A model generated the notes under the pieces. The model made no database searches and had not been told where the DNA came from. It saw nothing but the letters and a program-made list of their open reading frames with translations. A program made the position numbers and the translations under genes. A stretch of DNA of 6,990 nucleotides from the NCBI GenBank assembly GCA_012514045.1, contig JAAZBA010000004.1, positions 1-6,990 on the forward strand, read 5' to 3'. Every line of letters starts with the position of its first letter. Within the stretch, counting starts at the first letter, position 1. Below, one piece after another: positions 1 to 6,914 of this stretch. This DNA is from Clostridiales bacterium. GTDB taxonomy: Bacteria; Bacillota; Clostridia; Oscillospirales; QAMX01.

Positions 1-1
1 A

Positions 2-1213
2 AAAGAAGAGCTTACCGAACGGGTACGCTTTTTTACGGAAAATGATAAGCTTCTTGAAGCGCAGCGAATAAGCCAAAGAACACTCAATGATATTGAAATG
101 CTAGAGGAGATTGGCTTCTGCAGCGGTATTGAAAACTACTCAAGAGTTATAAGCGGAAGAGAACCTGGAAGCGCTCCATTTACGCTGATTGACTATTTCC
201 CAAAGGATTTCCTTCTGGTAGTGGATGAGTCTCACGTAACACTTCCTCAAGTCAGGGGAATGTTCGCAGGGGACCACGCGAGAAAGTCAACCCTGATAGA
301 TTATGGTTTTCGTCTCCCCAGTGCATTCGACAACCGTCCCTTAAATTTCGACGAATTCCGCTCAAAACTTAATCAGGTTATTTACGTAACCGCTACGCCT
401 CAGGAATATGAAATGTCACGCTCCGGCCAGGTTGTGGATCAGGTAATACGTCCTACCGGACTTGTCGACCCGGAAATTGAAATTCGCTCTACTGAGGGAC
501 AGATTGACGACCTTATATCCCAGATTAACGAGAGAATTGCCAATCGGGAGCGTGTGCTTGTCACAACACTTACAAAGAAGATGGCAGAGAATCTGACTGA
601 CTATTTGCGCTCTGTGTCCATAAAGGTCAAGTATATACATCATAACATTGATACAATAGAGCGTATGAAGCTTATAAGAGAACTGCGTACCGGTGAAGTA
701 GACGTTCTTGTAGGCATAAATCTTCTGCGTGAAGGTCTTGACATGCCTGAAGTTTCTCTTATCGCTATTCTAGACGCAGATAAAGAGGGATTCCTTCGCT
801 CTTCAACGTCGCTTATCCAGATTATCGGCAGAGCGGCGAGAAATGTAAATGGCAAAGTTATTATGTATGCTGAAAATATAACCGACTCAATGCGCTCCGC
901 TATAGATGAGACAAACAGAAGAAGAAATATTCAATTAGAGTATAACGAGCGCAACGGCATTGTTCCTAAGACGATTAAAAAGCAGGTTCATGATCTTATA
1001 GAGATTTCAAGCACTGATGTTACTGAACTTGAAGAAGGCTCATATGTTAAGCTGAACCGACGACAGCGTGAGGAACTCATCGAAAAGCTTACGAAAGAGA
1101 TGCGTCAGGCTGCGAAGCTGCTTGAATTCGAATACGCCGCAATACTGCGTGACAAAATAGAAAAACTAAAATCTTCAGATAAACCGGACAAACTTCGTTC
1201 CTCAAAGAGGTAA
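2..1213 (+). CDS. uvrB: UvrABC system protein B (excinuclease ABC subunit B), 3' part; 5' end outside window
   Basis: UvrB is the helicase-fold, damage-verifying subunit of nucleotide excision repair; it is loaded by UvrA and recruits UvrC for incision. The frame is open from base 2, and coding clearly precedes the first in-frame ATG (98) because KLLEAQRISQRT at 47-82 is conserved UvrB sequence. The visible 403 residues are roughly the C-terminal 60% of a family of about 660. Seen in order (visible-residue numbering): the family block CSGIENYSR (about 40-48), Walker B-like DESHV (75-79), motif III TATP (130-133), helicase motif V around NLLREGLDMPE (about 240-250), motif VI with GRAAR (276-280), and a C-terminal UVR domain (about 358-390) that contacts UvrA and UvrC. 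The Walker A motif and the DNA-gripping beta-hairpin lie in the missing N-terminal part. No frameshift or lost motif is visible. It is followed after 2 nt by uvrA, so the two are almost certainly cotranscribed. SOS control is usual for uvrBA in Firmicutes, but the promoter is not in view. Confidence 0.97.
   Translation, partial: KEELTERVRFFTENDKLLEAQRISQRTLNDIEMLEEIGFCSGIENYSRVISGREPGSAPFTLIDYFPKDFLLVVDESHVTLPQVRGMFAGDHARKSTLIDYGFRLPSAFDNRPLNFDEFRSKLNQVIYVTATPQEYEMSRSGQVVDQVIRPTGLVDPEIEIRSTEGQIDDLISQINERIANRERVLVTTLTKKMAENLTDYLRSVSIKVKYIHHNIDTIERMKLIRELRTGEVDVLVGINLLREGLDMPEVSLIAILDADKEGFLRSSTSLIQIIGRAARNVNGKVIMYAENITDSMRSAIDETNRRRNIQLEYNERNGIVPKTIKKQVHDLIEISSTDVTELEEGSYVKLNRRQREELIEKLTKEMRQAAKLLEFEYAAILRDKIEKLKSSDKPDKLRSSKR
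1204..1210 (+). promoter_or_regulatory. Ribosome binding site of uvrA
   Basis: The string AAAGAGG lies in the last codons of uvrB, 5 nt before the ATG at 1216. It supports that start and implies that uvrA translation is coupled to the end of uvrB translation. No other ATG nearby has a comparable site. Confidence 0.75.
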
Positions 1214-1215
1214 TT

Positions 1216-4056
1216 ATGTCAGAAAAGCTTATTATAAAAGGTGCCAGAGAGCACAATCTTAAAAACATCGATATAGAGCTGCCTAGAAACAAGCTCATTG
1301 TCATGACAGGAATTTCAGGCTCGGGAAAATCCAGCCTTGCATTCGATACTATTTATGCTGAAGGCCAAAGAAGATATGTAGAATCGCTTTCAAGCTATGC
1401 GAGATTATTCCTTGGGCAGATGGAGAAGCCTGACCTTGACTACATAGAAGGGCTTTCTCCCGCCATATCGATTGACCAGAAGACAACATCAAAAAATCCC
1501 CGCTCCACAGTTGGTACAGTAACCGAGGTATATGACTATCTGCGTCTCCTGTGGGCTCGTATCGGTATACCACATTGCCCCAATTGCGGCAAGGAAATCC
1601 GTCAGCAGACAATTGACCAGATTATCGAACAGCTAATGTCTTTTGAAAAGGGTACAAGAATACAGGTAATGGCGCCGGTAATTCGGGCAAGAAAAGGTCA
1701 TCATCAGAAGATTTTTGAAGGCGCAAGGCGCTCAGGCTTCGTCCGTGCAAGAGTTGACGGTATTATATATGACCTTTCGGAGGAAATAGCGCTTGAAAAG
1801 AATAAAAAACATACTATAGATATAGTTGTCGACAGATTAATTATTCGTGATGATATCATCACACGCCTTACAGACTCTGTAGAGACAGCGTCAAAGCTGG
1901 CAGGTGGTATTGTGACGGTTGATGTATTAGACTCTCAGGAGCTGATGTTTTCTCAGAATTACGCCTGCGAAGACTGTGGCATCAGCATAGAGGAGCTTAC
2001 ACCTCGGCTGTTTTCCTTCAATAATCCATATGGAGCGTGCCCGAAATGCTCGGGACTAGGTGCGCTTTTTAAAGTCGACCCTGAACTTATAATTCCAGAT
2101 AAATCAAAAAGCATTAACGAGGGAGCCGTAACAGCTAATGGTTGGAATCTTGACAATTCAGAGAGCATTGCATCGGCGATGTTCAAGGCACTTAGCGAAA
2201 AGTACAATTTCAGCCTGGACACTCCCGTTTGCAAGTTTTCCGACAACATAATCGAGAAGCTGCTCTATGGTACAGGTAACGAAAAGATTAAAATTGTATA
2301 TAAACATTCCACAAGAGCGTTTGAGCAGCCCTTTGAAGGGGTTATCACCAACATGGAGAGGAGATATTCTCAAACCGATTCCGAATTTATCAGAAACGAA
2401 ATTGAAAACTACATGAGTGAAACCCCCTGCCCGGAATGTGGCGGCAAAAGGCTCAGAAAAGAAGCTCTGGCTGTAACAGTGGGTGACATCAGTATTCATG
2501 ATTTAACCGGCAAATCCGTCGTAGACGCCTTACGTTTTATCGAGGAACTGCAGCTTAGTGAACGTGAACATATGATTGGAGACAGAATCCTTCGGGAGAT
2601 TACAGAGCGCCTTGGTTTTCTCAGAAGCGTAGGACTTGAGTACCTTACTTTAGCCCGTTCCGCTAGCACTCTGTCGGGAGGCGAGAGCCAGAGAATTCGT
2701 CTAGCGACTCAGATCGGCTCATACCTTATGGGTGTTCTGTATATCCTCGATGAACCAAGCATAGGACTCCATCAGCGTGATAATGAGAAACTTCTTGGCA
2801 CCCTGAAAAGACTTCGCGACCTGGGTAATACACTTATCGTTGTTGAGCATGACGAAGAAACCATGTACGCTGCTGATTATATTGTAGATATCGGTCCCGG
2901 CGCGGGTATTCACGGCGGAGAGGTTGTTTGTTCAGGCACCATTGACGACATAAAGAATTGCGAAAAAAGCATCACAGGCCAATATCTCAGCAGAAAAAAG
3001 TCAATTGAAGTGCCAAAGATGAGAAGAGAAGGCAACGGAAAATCACTCAAAATCATCGGGGCAAGAGAGAACAATCTTCGTAATATTGATGTAGAATTGC
3101 CTTTGGGAAAGTTTATTTGCGTAACAGGTGTTTCCGGTTCGGGAAAATCTTCACTTATAAACGAAATATTATATAAGCAACTTGCTGCTGACCTTAATAG
3201 AGCAAAAACGAAGGCGGGAGCGCATACAAGAATTGATGGAATTGAGCATCTCGATAAGATAATCTGTATAGATCAGTCTCCCATAGGGAGAACACCCCGC
3301 TCAAATCCCGCCACTTACACAAGCGTTTTCAATGACATAAGAAACCTGTTTGCCGCTACAAACGATGCTAAAATGAGAGGATATAACGCCGGCAGGTTTT
3401 CTTTTAACATAAGAGGTGGAAGATGCGAAGCTTGTACCGGTGACGGTCTTGTAAAGATTGAAATGCACTTTCTTCCTGATATCTATGTGCCTTGCGAGGT
3501 TTGTCACGGCAAACGATACAACAGGGAGACTCTTGAGGTTCAGTATAAGGGCAAAAACATATACGAGGTCCTCGAGATGACAGTGGACGAGGCGATGGTT
3601 TTCTTTGAGAACTTACCTAAGATATACAAAAAGATCAAAACACTTGAGGAAGTGGGTCTGGGATATATAAAGCTCGGACAGCCTTCCACAACACTTTCCG
3701 GTGGTGAAGCTCAGAGAGTAAAGTTAGCTACAGAGCTCTCGAAAAGGGCTACAGGCGGTACTATCTATGTTCTTGACGAGCCGACAACGGGACTTCATGT
3801 TGCTGATGTTCACAAGCTTATCCAGGTGCTTAACGCTCTTGTAGATACAGGAAACACTGTTGTAGTTATCGAGCACAATCTCGACGTTATAAAGACCGCA
3901 GACTATGTAATCGACCTGGGACCCGAGGGAGGTTACAAGGGCGGTACCATTGTCTGCACCGGTACACCTGAGGAGATTGCCATATGTGAAGCGTCCTACA
4001 CGGGACAATATCTGCGCAAAGCGCTTAATATGGAGGAAAAATGTATAGAGCAATAA
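1216..4056 (+). CDS. uvrA: UvrABC system protein A (excinuclease ABC subunit A)
   Basis: UvrA is the dimeric ABC-type ATPase that scans DNA for bulky lesions and loads UvrB; it acts in the cytoplasm on the chromosome. The 946 residues match the usual family length of about 940-960. Two ABC modules are complete. Module I has Walker A GISGSGKS (32-39), signature LSGGE (486-490), Walker B YILDEP (509-514) and a His-loop at E544-H545. Module II has Walker A GVSGSGKS (638-645), signature LSGGE (827-831), Walker B YVLDEP (851-856) and E886-H887. Zinc-binding cysteine pairs are intact: C121/C124, C251/C254 with C275/C278, C405/C408, and C737/C740 with C760/C763. The UvrB-binding and insertion regions fall between about 125 and 400, as expected. 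All catalytic motifs are present, so the protein should be active. The ATG at 1216 has a good ribosome binding site, and the family N-terminus (KLIIKGAREHNLKNI) begins at once. The 3' end overlaps the next gene by 16 nt. Confidence 0.99.
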   Translation: MSEKLIIKGAREHNLKNIDIELPRNKLIVMTGISGSGKSSLAFDTIYAEGQRRYVESLSSYARLFLGQMEKPDLDYIEGLSPAISIDQKTTSKNPRSTVGTVTEVYDYLRLLWARIGIPHCPNCGKEIRQQTIDQIIEQLMSFEKGTRIQVMAPVIRARKGHHQKIFEGARRSGFVRARVDGIIYDLSEEIALEKNKKHTIDIVVDRLIIRDDIITRLTDSVETASKLAGGIVTVDVLDSQELMFSQNYACEDCGISIEELTPRLFSFNNPYGACPKCSGLGALFKVDPELIIPDKSKSINEGAVTANGWNLDNSESIASAMFKALSEKYNFSLDTPVCKFSDNIIEKLLYGTGNEKIKIVYKHSTRAFEQPFEGVITNMERRYSQTDSEFIRNEIENYMSETPCPECGGKRLRKEALAVTVGDISIHDLTGKSVVDALRFIEELQLSEREHMIGDRILREITERLGFLRSVGLEYLTLARSASTLSGGESQRIRLATQIGSYLMGVLYILDEPSIGLHQRDNEKLLGTLKRLRDLGNTLIVVEHDEETMYAADYIVDIGPGAGIHGGEVVCSGTIDDIKNCEKSITGQYLSRKKSIEVPKMRREGNGKSLKIIGARENNLRNIDVELPLGKFICVTGVSGSGKSSLINEILYKQLAADLNRAKTKAGAHTRIDGIEHLDKIICIDQSPIGRTPRSNPATYTSVFNDIRNLFAATNDAKMRGYNAGRFSFNIRGGRCEACTGDGLVKIEMHFLPDIYVPCEVCHGKRYNRETLEVQYKGKNIYEVLEMTVDEAMVFFENLPKIYKKIKTLEEVGLGYIKLGQPSTTLSGGEAQRVKLATELSKRATGGTIYVLDEPTTGLHVADVHKLIQVLNALVDTGNTVVVIEHNLDVIKTADYVIDLGPEGGYKGGTIVCTGTPEEIAICEASYTGQYLRKALNMEEKCIEQ
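4032..4036 (+). promoter_or_regulatory. Ribosome binding site of the HAD phosphatase gene, inside uvrA
   Basis: GGAGG lies within the last uvrA codons, 4 nt before the ATG at 4041. It fixes the start of the downstream gene inside uvrA, in another reading frame, which is the arrangement expected for translational coupling. Confidence 0.75.
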
Positions 4057-4712
4057 TTTTTGATATGGATGGTGTACTCATCGATTCCGAGCCACTTTAT
4101 CATGTGTCGGACAGAAAATTTTTCGATTTCCTTAATATGACCCTGACAGAAGAGGATATAATATCCATGACCGGCTGCAGTGGAACGGTGATAGCGAACA
4201 AAATACTTTCAAAAAACAAAAACCTGCCGTATTCCGCAGAAGAGTTGGCAGAAACATACGACAGATATATTGCAAACGCACTGTACGGTTGTAAAGATCT
4301 TACGCTTACAAACGGCGCTGAGAATTGGATTCGTAACTTAAGCGAAATCGGAGTAAAACTTGCTGTTGGTTCCTCAAGCACACATGAAATGGTACATTAT
4401 GTTCTTGACAGGTTTGATATAACAAAATATTTCGATGCTGTAGTAACATCAAGCGAGGTAAAACTTACCAAGCCATATCCTGATATTTTCCTTGAATGTG
4501 CAAAAAGGCTTGAGACAGATCCCCGGTATTGTCTTGTGATAGAAGACAGTCTCAACGGGATGAAAGCAGCCCATAGCGCGGGAATGAAATGCGCCATTTA
4601 CCTTGAAACGAATGAGTTTCCTATTGATTTATCGCGATTTGATGAGATTATAGACAGCTTTTCTCCAGATAAACTGGAGTATATTAAATCTCTGTGTCAA
4701 GAGATTCGATAA
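4041..4712 (+). CDS. HAD-superfamily phosphatase, subfamily IA, beta-phosphoglucomutase-like
   Basis: A 223-residue haloacid dehalogenase hydrolase, probably cytosolic, that should remove phosphate from (or move it within) a small phosphorylated metabolite. Motif I is FDMDGVLIDSE, with nucleophile D8 and acid/base D10. A helical C1 cap lies at about 16-90. Motif II is S111 in VGSSS, motif III is K144 in KPYPDIF, and motif IV is E168-D169 in IEDSLNG. All four are intact. The fold and the DSEPLYH continuation of motif I match the beta-PGM/YniC-like phosphatase branch; true phosphoglucomutase activity cannot be concluded, and substrate specificity is unknown. The start at 4041 is supported by GGAGG and overlaps the end of uvrA by 16 nt, so the gene is probably the last member of the uvrBA transcript. 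Its last 29 bp overlap the convergent rmuC coding end. A housekeeping role, such as clearing damaged nucleotides or sugar phosphates, would suit the context but is only inference. Confidence 0.93.
   Translation: MYRAIIFDMDGVLIDSEPLYHVSDRKFFDFLNMTLTEEDIISMTGCSGTVIANKILSKNKNLPYSAEELAETYDRYIANALYGCKDLTLTNGAENWIRNLSEIGVKLAVGSSSTHEMVHYVLDRFDITKYFDAVVTSSEVKLTKPYPDIFLECAKRLETDPRYCLVIEDSLNGMKAAHSAGMKCAIYLETNEFPIDLSRFDEIIDSFSPDKLEYIKSLCQEIR
4663..4679. other. Short perfect hairpin at the convergent gene ends
   Basis: CTCCAG, a 5-nt loop (ATAAA), then CTGGAG: a 6-bp perfect stem inside the last codons of the plus-strand HAD gene and 4 nt beyond the rmuC stop codon. Neither strand has a T-run just downstream of the stem (plus side TATATTAAAT; minus side begins AAAA). 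It is therefore not a classical intrinsic terminator, though it is the only stem seen at this convergent junction. It may simply be coding sequence. Confidence 0.3.
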
Positions 4713-5928
4713 TAAAATCATTCTCTTCATCAGAGAGCTCAGTAACAGATTTAAGCTTCCTCTGAATCTGACGGGTACGTACACCGATGAGATCGTTGAG
4801 ACCGCTGTTTGCCTTATCGATCAGATTCTTAGTACTTTCAAGGGTAGCGGCAAATTTATCAAACTCTGTTTTTACCGCTCCCAGAACATCCCAGACCTCG
4901 CTTGAACGCTTTTGTATGGCAAGGGTACGAAATCCCATCTGAAGGCTGTTCAGAAGCGCAGCCATGGTGGTAGGACCCGCCAGTGTAATTTTGTATTCAC
5001 GCTGCAGCGTTTCAACAAGACCGCGTCTTACAGCCTCTGCATATAGCCCTTCAAAAGGCAGAAACATTATGCCGAACTCCGTTGTTTCCGGAGGATTAAT
5101 ATATTTGGTTCTTATGTCTTTGGCAAATGCTTTTATAGATGAGATAAGCGCTTTGCCTGCATATTCGATTTTTAAGGTATCGGCACTATCGTATGCGTCT
5201 ACAAGATTTGAATAAGTCTCAGCGGGAAATTTTGAGTCAATTGGAAGATAAACGCATCCGGAATCGCTACCGGGAAGCTTGACTGCAAACTCTACAGGCT
5301 TGCCAGAGCCCTTAAATGTTACCACATTAACGTCATACTGCTCCGGAGCGAGAATCTCCTCAAGGATTGCACCGAGTTGGATTTCTCCTAAAATGCCTCT
5401 GCTCTTGACATTGGACAGCACTTTTTTGAGATCACCAACGCCCGCTGCAAGGGTCTGCATCTCTCCGAGACCTTTATAGACCTCCTCAAGACGTTGACTA
5501 ACAAGAGAAAATGACTGCGTCAGCTTGTCGTCAAGCGTCTTCTGAAGCTTTTCGTCCACAACAGAGCGCATTGTGTCCAGCTTACGGTTGTTCTCTTCCT
5601 GCATTGAGCTGAGATTATGCTCCATTGTTCGCCGTATGTTTTCAAGCTTTTGCTCGTTCTCAATAGAAAAAGATGAGAAACGAGCGCTGAGTTCAGCAAG
5701 CCTTCGGTCCTGGTTTTCGCTTGACTGACGATTAGACTTAATGGTCATGTCAAACATGCTTCTTATGGCGCTGCCGGTGGTGTTTGTAAGATCACGGCGA
5801 AGCTCAGAAAGACCTGAATCAAACTCTTTTTTAATCTCATCACGGCTGCCGATTCTGCGAAGGGTAAGAAGCAAAAGGAGACCTAAAATAATCACTATTA
5901 TAATAAGTGCAACAATCAGATATTCCAT
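4684..5928 (-). CDS. rmuC: DNA recombination protein RmuC homologue (membrane-anchored, nuclease-fold)
   Basis: RmuC proteins limit certain DNA rearrangements (inverted-repeat recombination in E. coli) and carry a predicted PD-(D/E)XK nuclease-like core (the former DUF195). With the start at 5928 the protein has 414 residues. An N-terminal membrane anchor, rich in I, L and V, spans about 2-23 and is followed by RR. A long coiled coil spans about 70-165, with two similar units, NEQKLENIRR and ENNRKLDTMR. The conserved RmuC core spans about 175-390: GILGEIQLGAILE (178-190), E213 in VEFAVKLPG, the D231-x-K233 pair in LPIDSKFP, FLPFEGLYAEA (289-299) and AGPTTMAALLNSLQMGFR (317-334). E213, D231 and K233 fit nuclease-type residues. 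The frame is open up to an ATG at 6024, but 5928 is preferred because it has GAGG at 5938-5935, encodes the anchor directly, and leaves a good promoter upstream. Its 3' end overlaps the HAD gene by 29 bp. Confidence 0.95.
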   Translation of the reverse strand: MEYLIVALIIIVIILGLLLLLTLRRIGSRDEIKKEFDSGLSELRRDLTNTTGSAIRSMFDMTIKSNRQSSENQDRRLAELSARFSSFSIENEQKLENIRRTMEHNLSSMQEENNRKLDTMRSVVDEKLQKTLDDKLTQSFSLVSQRLEEVYKGLGEMQTLAAGVGDLKKVLSNVKSRGILGEIQLGAILEEILAPEQYDVNVVTFKGSGKPVEFAVKLPGSDSGCVYLPIDSKFPAETYSNLVDAYDSADTLKIEYAGKALISSIKAFAKDIRTKYINPPETTEFGIMFLPFEGLYAEAVRRGLVETLQREYKITLAGPTTMAALLNSLQMGFRTLAIQKRSSEVWDVLGAVKTEFDKFAATLESTKNLIDKANSGLNDLIGVRTRQIQRKLKSVTELSDEENDFIIESLDTEI

Positions 5929-5934
5929 TCCACA

Positions 5935-5938
5935 CCTC
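5935..5938 (-). promoter_or_regulatory. Ribosome binding site deciding the rmuC start
   Basis: Read on the minus strand, GAGG is followed by TGTGGA and then ATG (5928), a 6-nt spacing. The alternative in-frame ATG at 5940 overlaps this site itself and has no purine-rich site of its own, so the shorter protein is favoured. Confidence 0.7.
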
Positions 5939-5955
5939 ATATCATTAATAATAAT

Positions 5956-5984
5956 AGTATAACAGCAAAAAAATTTAAATTCAA
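5956..5984 (-). promoter_or_regulatory. Probable sigma-A-type promoter of rmuC
   Basis: On the minus strand, TTGAAT (5984-5979) and TATACT (5961-5956) are separated by exactly 17 nt. TATACT matches the -10 consensus at 5 of 6 positions and is preceded by TGT, giving an extended -10 (TGnTATACT). The -35 box matches at 4 of 6. The A/T-rich spacer includes a run of T. Transcription would start near 5949, leaving a short leader of about 20 nt before the ATG at 5928. This was judged by eye only. Confidence 0.6.
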
Positions 5985-6041
5985 GGCTTATTTTTGACTG
6001 CATCGCTATTAAATATTTTACCACATAGGTGTAGAGTTAAC

Positions 6042-6059
6042 TACATAGAATTCTCTGTA
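6042..6059. repeat. Near-perfect 18-bp palindrome, possible operator
   Basis: TACATAGAATTCTCTGTA pairs with its own reverse complement at 8 of 9 base pairs and is centred on GAATTC. It overlaps two possible plus-strand -10 boxes and shares ACATAG with CCACATAG at 6021-6028, 20 bp (about two helical turns) upstream. A second inverted repeat, TGTAG-6 nt-CTACA (6030-6045), overlaps its left edge. The arrangement is typical of a dimeric repressor site, but I recognise no known operator consensus and no regulator gene lies in the window. Confidence 0.4.
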
Positions 6060-6128
6060 ATTGTATCAAGGAACAAACCACGAAGAACATAAATAAAATT
6101 CTAATACAAAAGAAAAGGAAACGGAGCA

Positions 6129-6914
6129 ATGAAAAATATCAAAGACATAAAGTTTTATCTCCTCGACATGGATGGCACTATATACTTGGGCAACAAACTC
6201 TTTGACTGCACTATACCATTTCTTAACCTTCTGGAAGAGCAAGGGAAGAGATACATATTTCTTACAAACAACTCTTCGAAGAACAGGAATGTATATGTGG
6301 AGAAACTGGCAAAGATGGGCATTACTGCAAAACCTGACGATGTATTCACTTCCGGCGAAGCTACAACTATATACTTAAATAAAATCAAGCCAGATGCAAG
6401 AATATACCTCTGTGGCACCCCTTCCTTGGAACATGAGTTTGAGGAAGCAGGTTTTACTCTTACCGATAAGGAGCCTTACTATGTTGTCCTTGGATTTGAT
6501 ATGACTCTGACTTATGAAAAGCTTGTAAAACTCTGCGATTTTGTCCGTGACGGTCTTCCTTATATCGTCACGCATCCTGATTTTAACTGTCCTGTCGAGG
6601 GAGGATTTATCCCCGATACAGGCTCAATGATGGCTCTTGTAAAGGCATCAACGGGAAGAGATCCCGACCTTGTCATCGGTAAGCCCAACAAAGGCATTGT
6701 CGACGCTATAGTAGAAAAATACCATGCAAATCGGGAAGAAATTTGCATGGTAGGCGATAGGCTTTATACAGATATTGCGCTTGGCCCGAAGGCAGGCATA
6801 ATCTCGATTCTCGTGCTCAGCGGTGAGACAAGCATGGAGGATTTGGAGAAATCTGACGTAGAACCGTCTTTTATCTTCGATGACCTTACGGGAATAGCCG
6901 AAGCTATAAAATAA
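6129..6914 (+). CDS. HAD-IIA family phosphatase, NagD/AraL-like
   Basis: A 261-residue haloacid dehalogenase of the IIA type, probably a cytosolic phosphatase acting on a sugar phosphate, nucleotide or similar small phosphate ester. Motif I is LLDMDGTIYLG, with D13 and D15. Motif II is the NagD-type LTNNSSKN, with T46. The C2-type cap falls between about 70 and 180, with the family block VTHPDFNCPVEGGFIPDTG at 147-165. Motif III is K185 in GKPNK, and motif IV is GDRLYTDI (209-216) with D210 and D215. All catalytic positions are intact and the length is normal for NagD-like enzymes. Related proteins hydrolyse nucleoside monophosphates, pyridoxal phosphate, p-nitrophenyl phosphate or glycolytic by-products, so a specific substrate cannot be assigned. 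The ATG at 6129 starts just before the DxD motif, as in the family. The gene is monocistronic in view, divergent from rmuC, and converges with the next gene with no gap between stop codons. Confidence 0.93.
   Translation: MKNIKDIKFYLLDMDGTIYLGNKLFDCTIPFLNLLEEQGKRYIFLTNNSSKNRNVYVEKLAKMGITAKPDDVFTSGEATTIYLNKIKPDARIYLCGTPSLEHEFEEAGFTLTDKEPYYVVLGFDMTLTYEKLVKLCDFVRDGLPYIVTHPDFNCPVEGGFIPDTGSMMALVKASTGRDPDLVIGKPNKGIVDAIVEKYHANREEICMVGDRLYTDIALGPKAGIISILVLSGETSMEDLEKSDVEPSFIFDDLTGIAEAIK

Larger units (their letters stand above)
5929..6128. other. Divergent intergenic region between rmuC and the NagD-like gene
   Basis: These 200 bp are strongly A/T-rich and have no coding signal on either strand. The rmuC-proximal half holds the rmuC promoter and ribosome binding site. 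The middle holds a cluster of imperfect inverted repeats (6022-6059). The plus-strand half should contain the promoter of the NagD-like gene, but no -35/-10 pair is convincing: TAGAAT (6046-6051), TGTAAT (6056-6061) and TAAAAT (6094-6099) each match a -10 box at 5 of 6 positions without a recognisable -35. AAGGA (6115-6119) lies 9 nt, and GGAG (6123-6126) 2 nt, before the ATG at 6129. No riboswitch-like or tRNA-like fold was recognised. Confidence 0.6.

Noticed and set aside
98..1213. ATG at 98 as the start of uvrB
   Set aside because: Conserved UvrB sequence is already encoded at 2-97 in the same frame, so this Met is internal and the gene is cut by the window edge.
2158..2499. 113-residue antisense open frame inside uvrA
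   Set aside because: It lies wholly opposite well-conserved uvrA codons, has no ribosome site I can see and shows no recognisable protein features; the other antisense frames in uvrA, including 3724-4053, were rejected on the same grounds.
1216..4056. Similar DNA stretches near 1242 and 3059 as a repeat element
   Set aside because: They encode the equivalent GARE-NL-NID strands of the two ABC modules of UvrA, an ancient internal duplication within the family.
4663..4686. Intrinsic terminator for rmuC or the HAD gene at the CTCCAG/CTGGAG hairpin
   Set aside because: There is no T-run after the stem on either strand and the stem is only 6 bp.
4721..4737. Hairpin TCTCT-TCATC-AGAGA just past the HAD stop
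   Set aside because: The 5-bp stem has no T-tract and lies in rmuC coding sequence; probably chance.
5994..6021. Plus-strand promoter with -35 TTGACT
   Set aside because: The -35 box is good, but the only hexamer at 16-nt spacing, TTTTAC, matches the -10 at 3 of 6 positions, and the better TATTTT is only 14 nt away.
6071..6083. LexA/SOS box (GAACAAAC) upstream of the NagD-like gene
   Set aside because: The left half fits the Firmicutes CGAACRNRYGTTYC pattern, but the right half (CACG) does not supply the needed GTTC.
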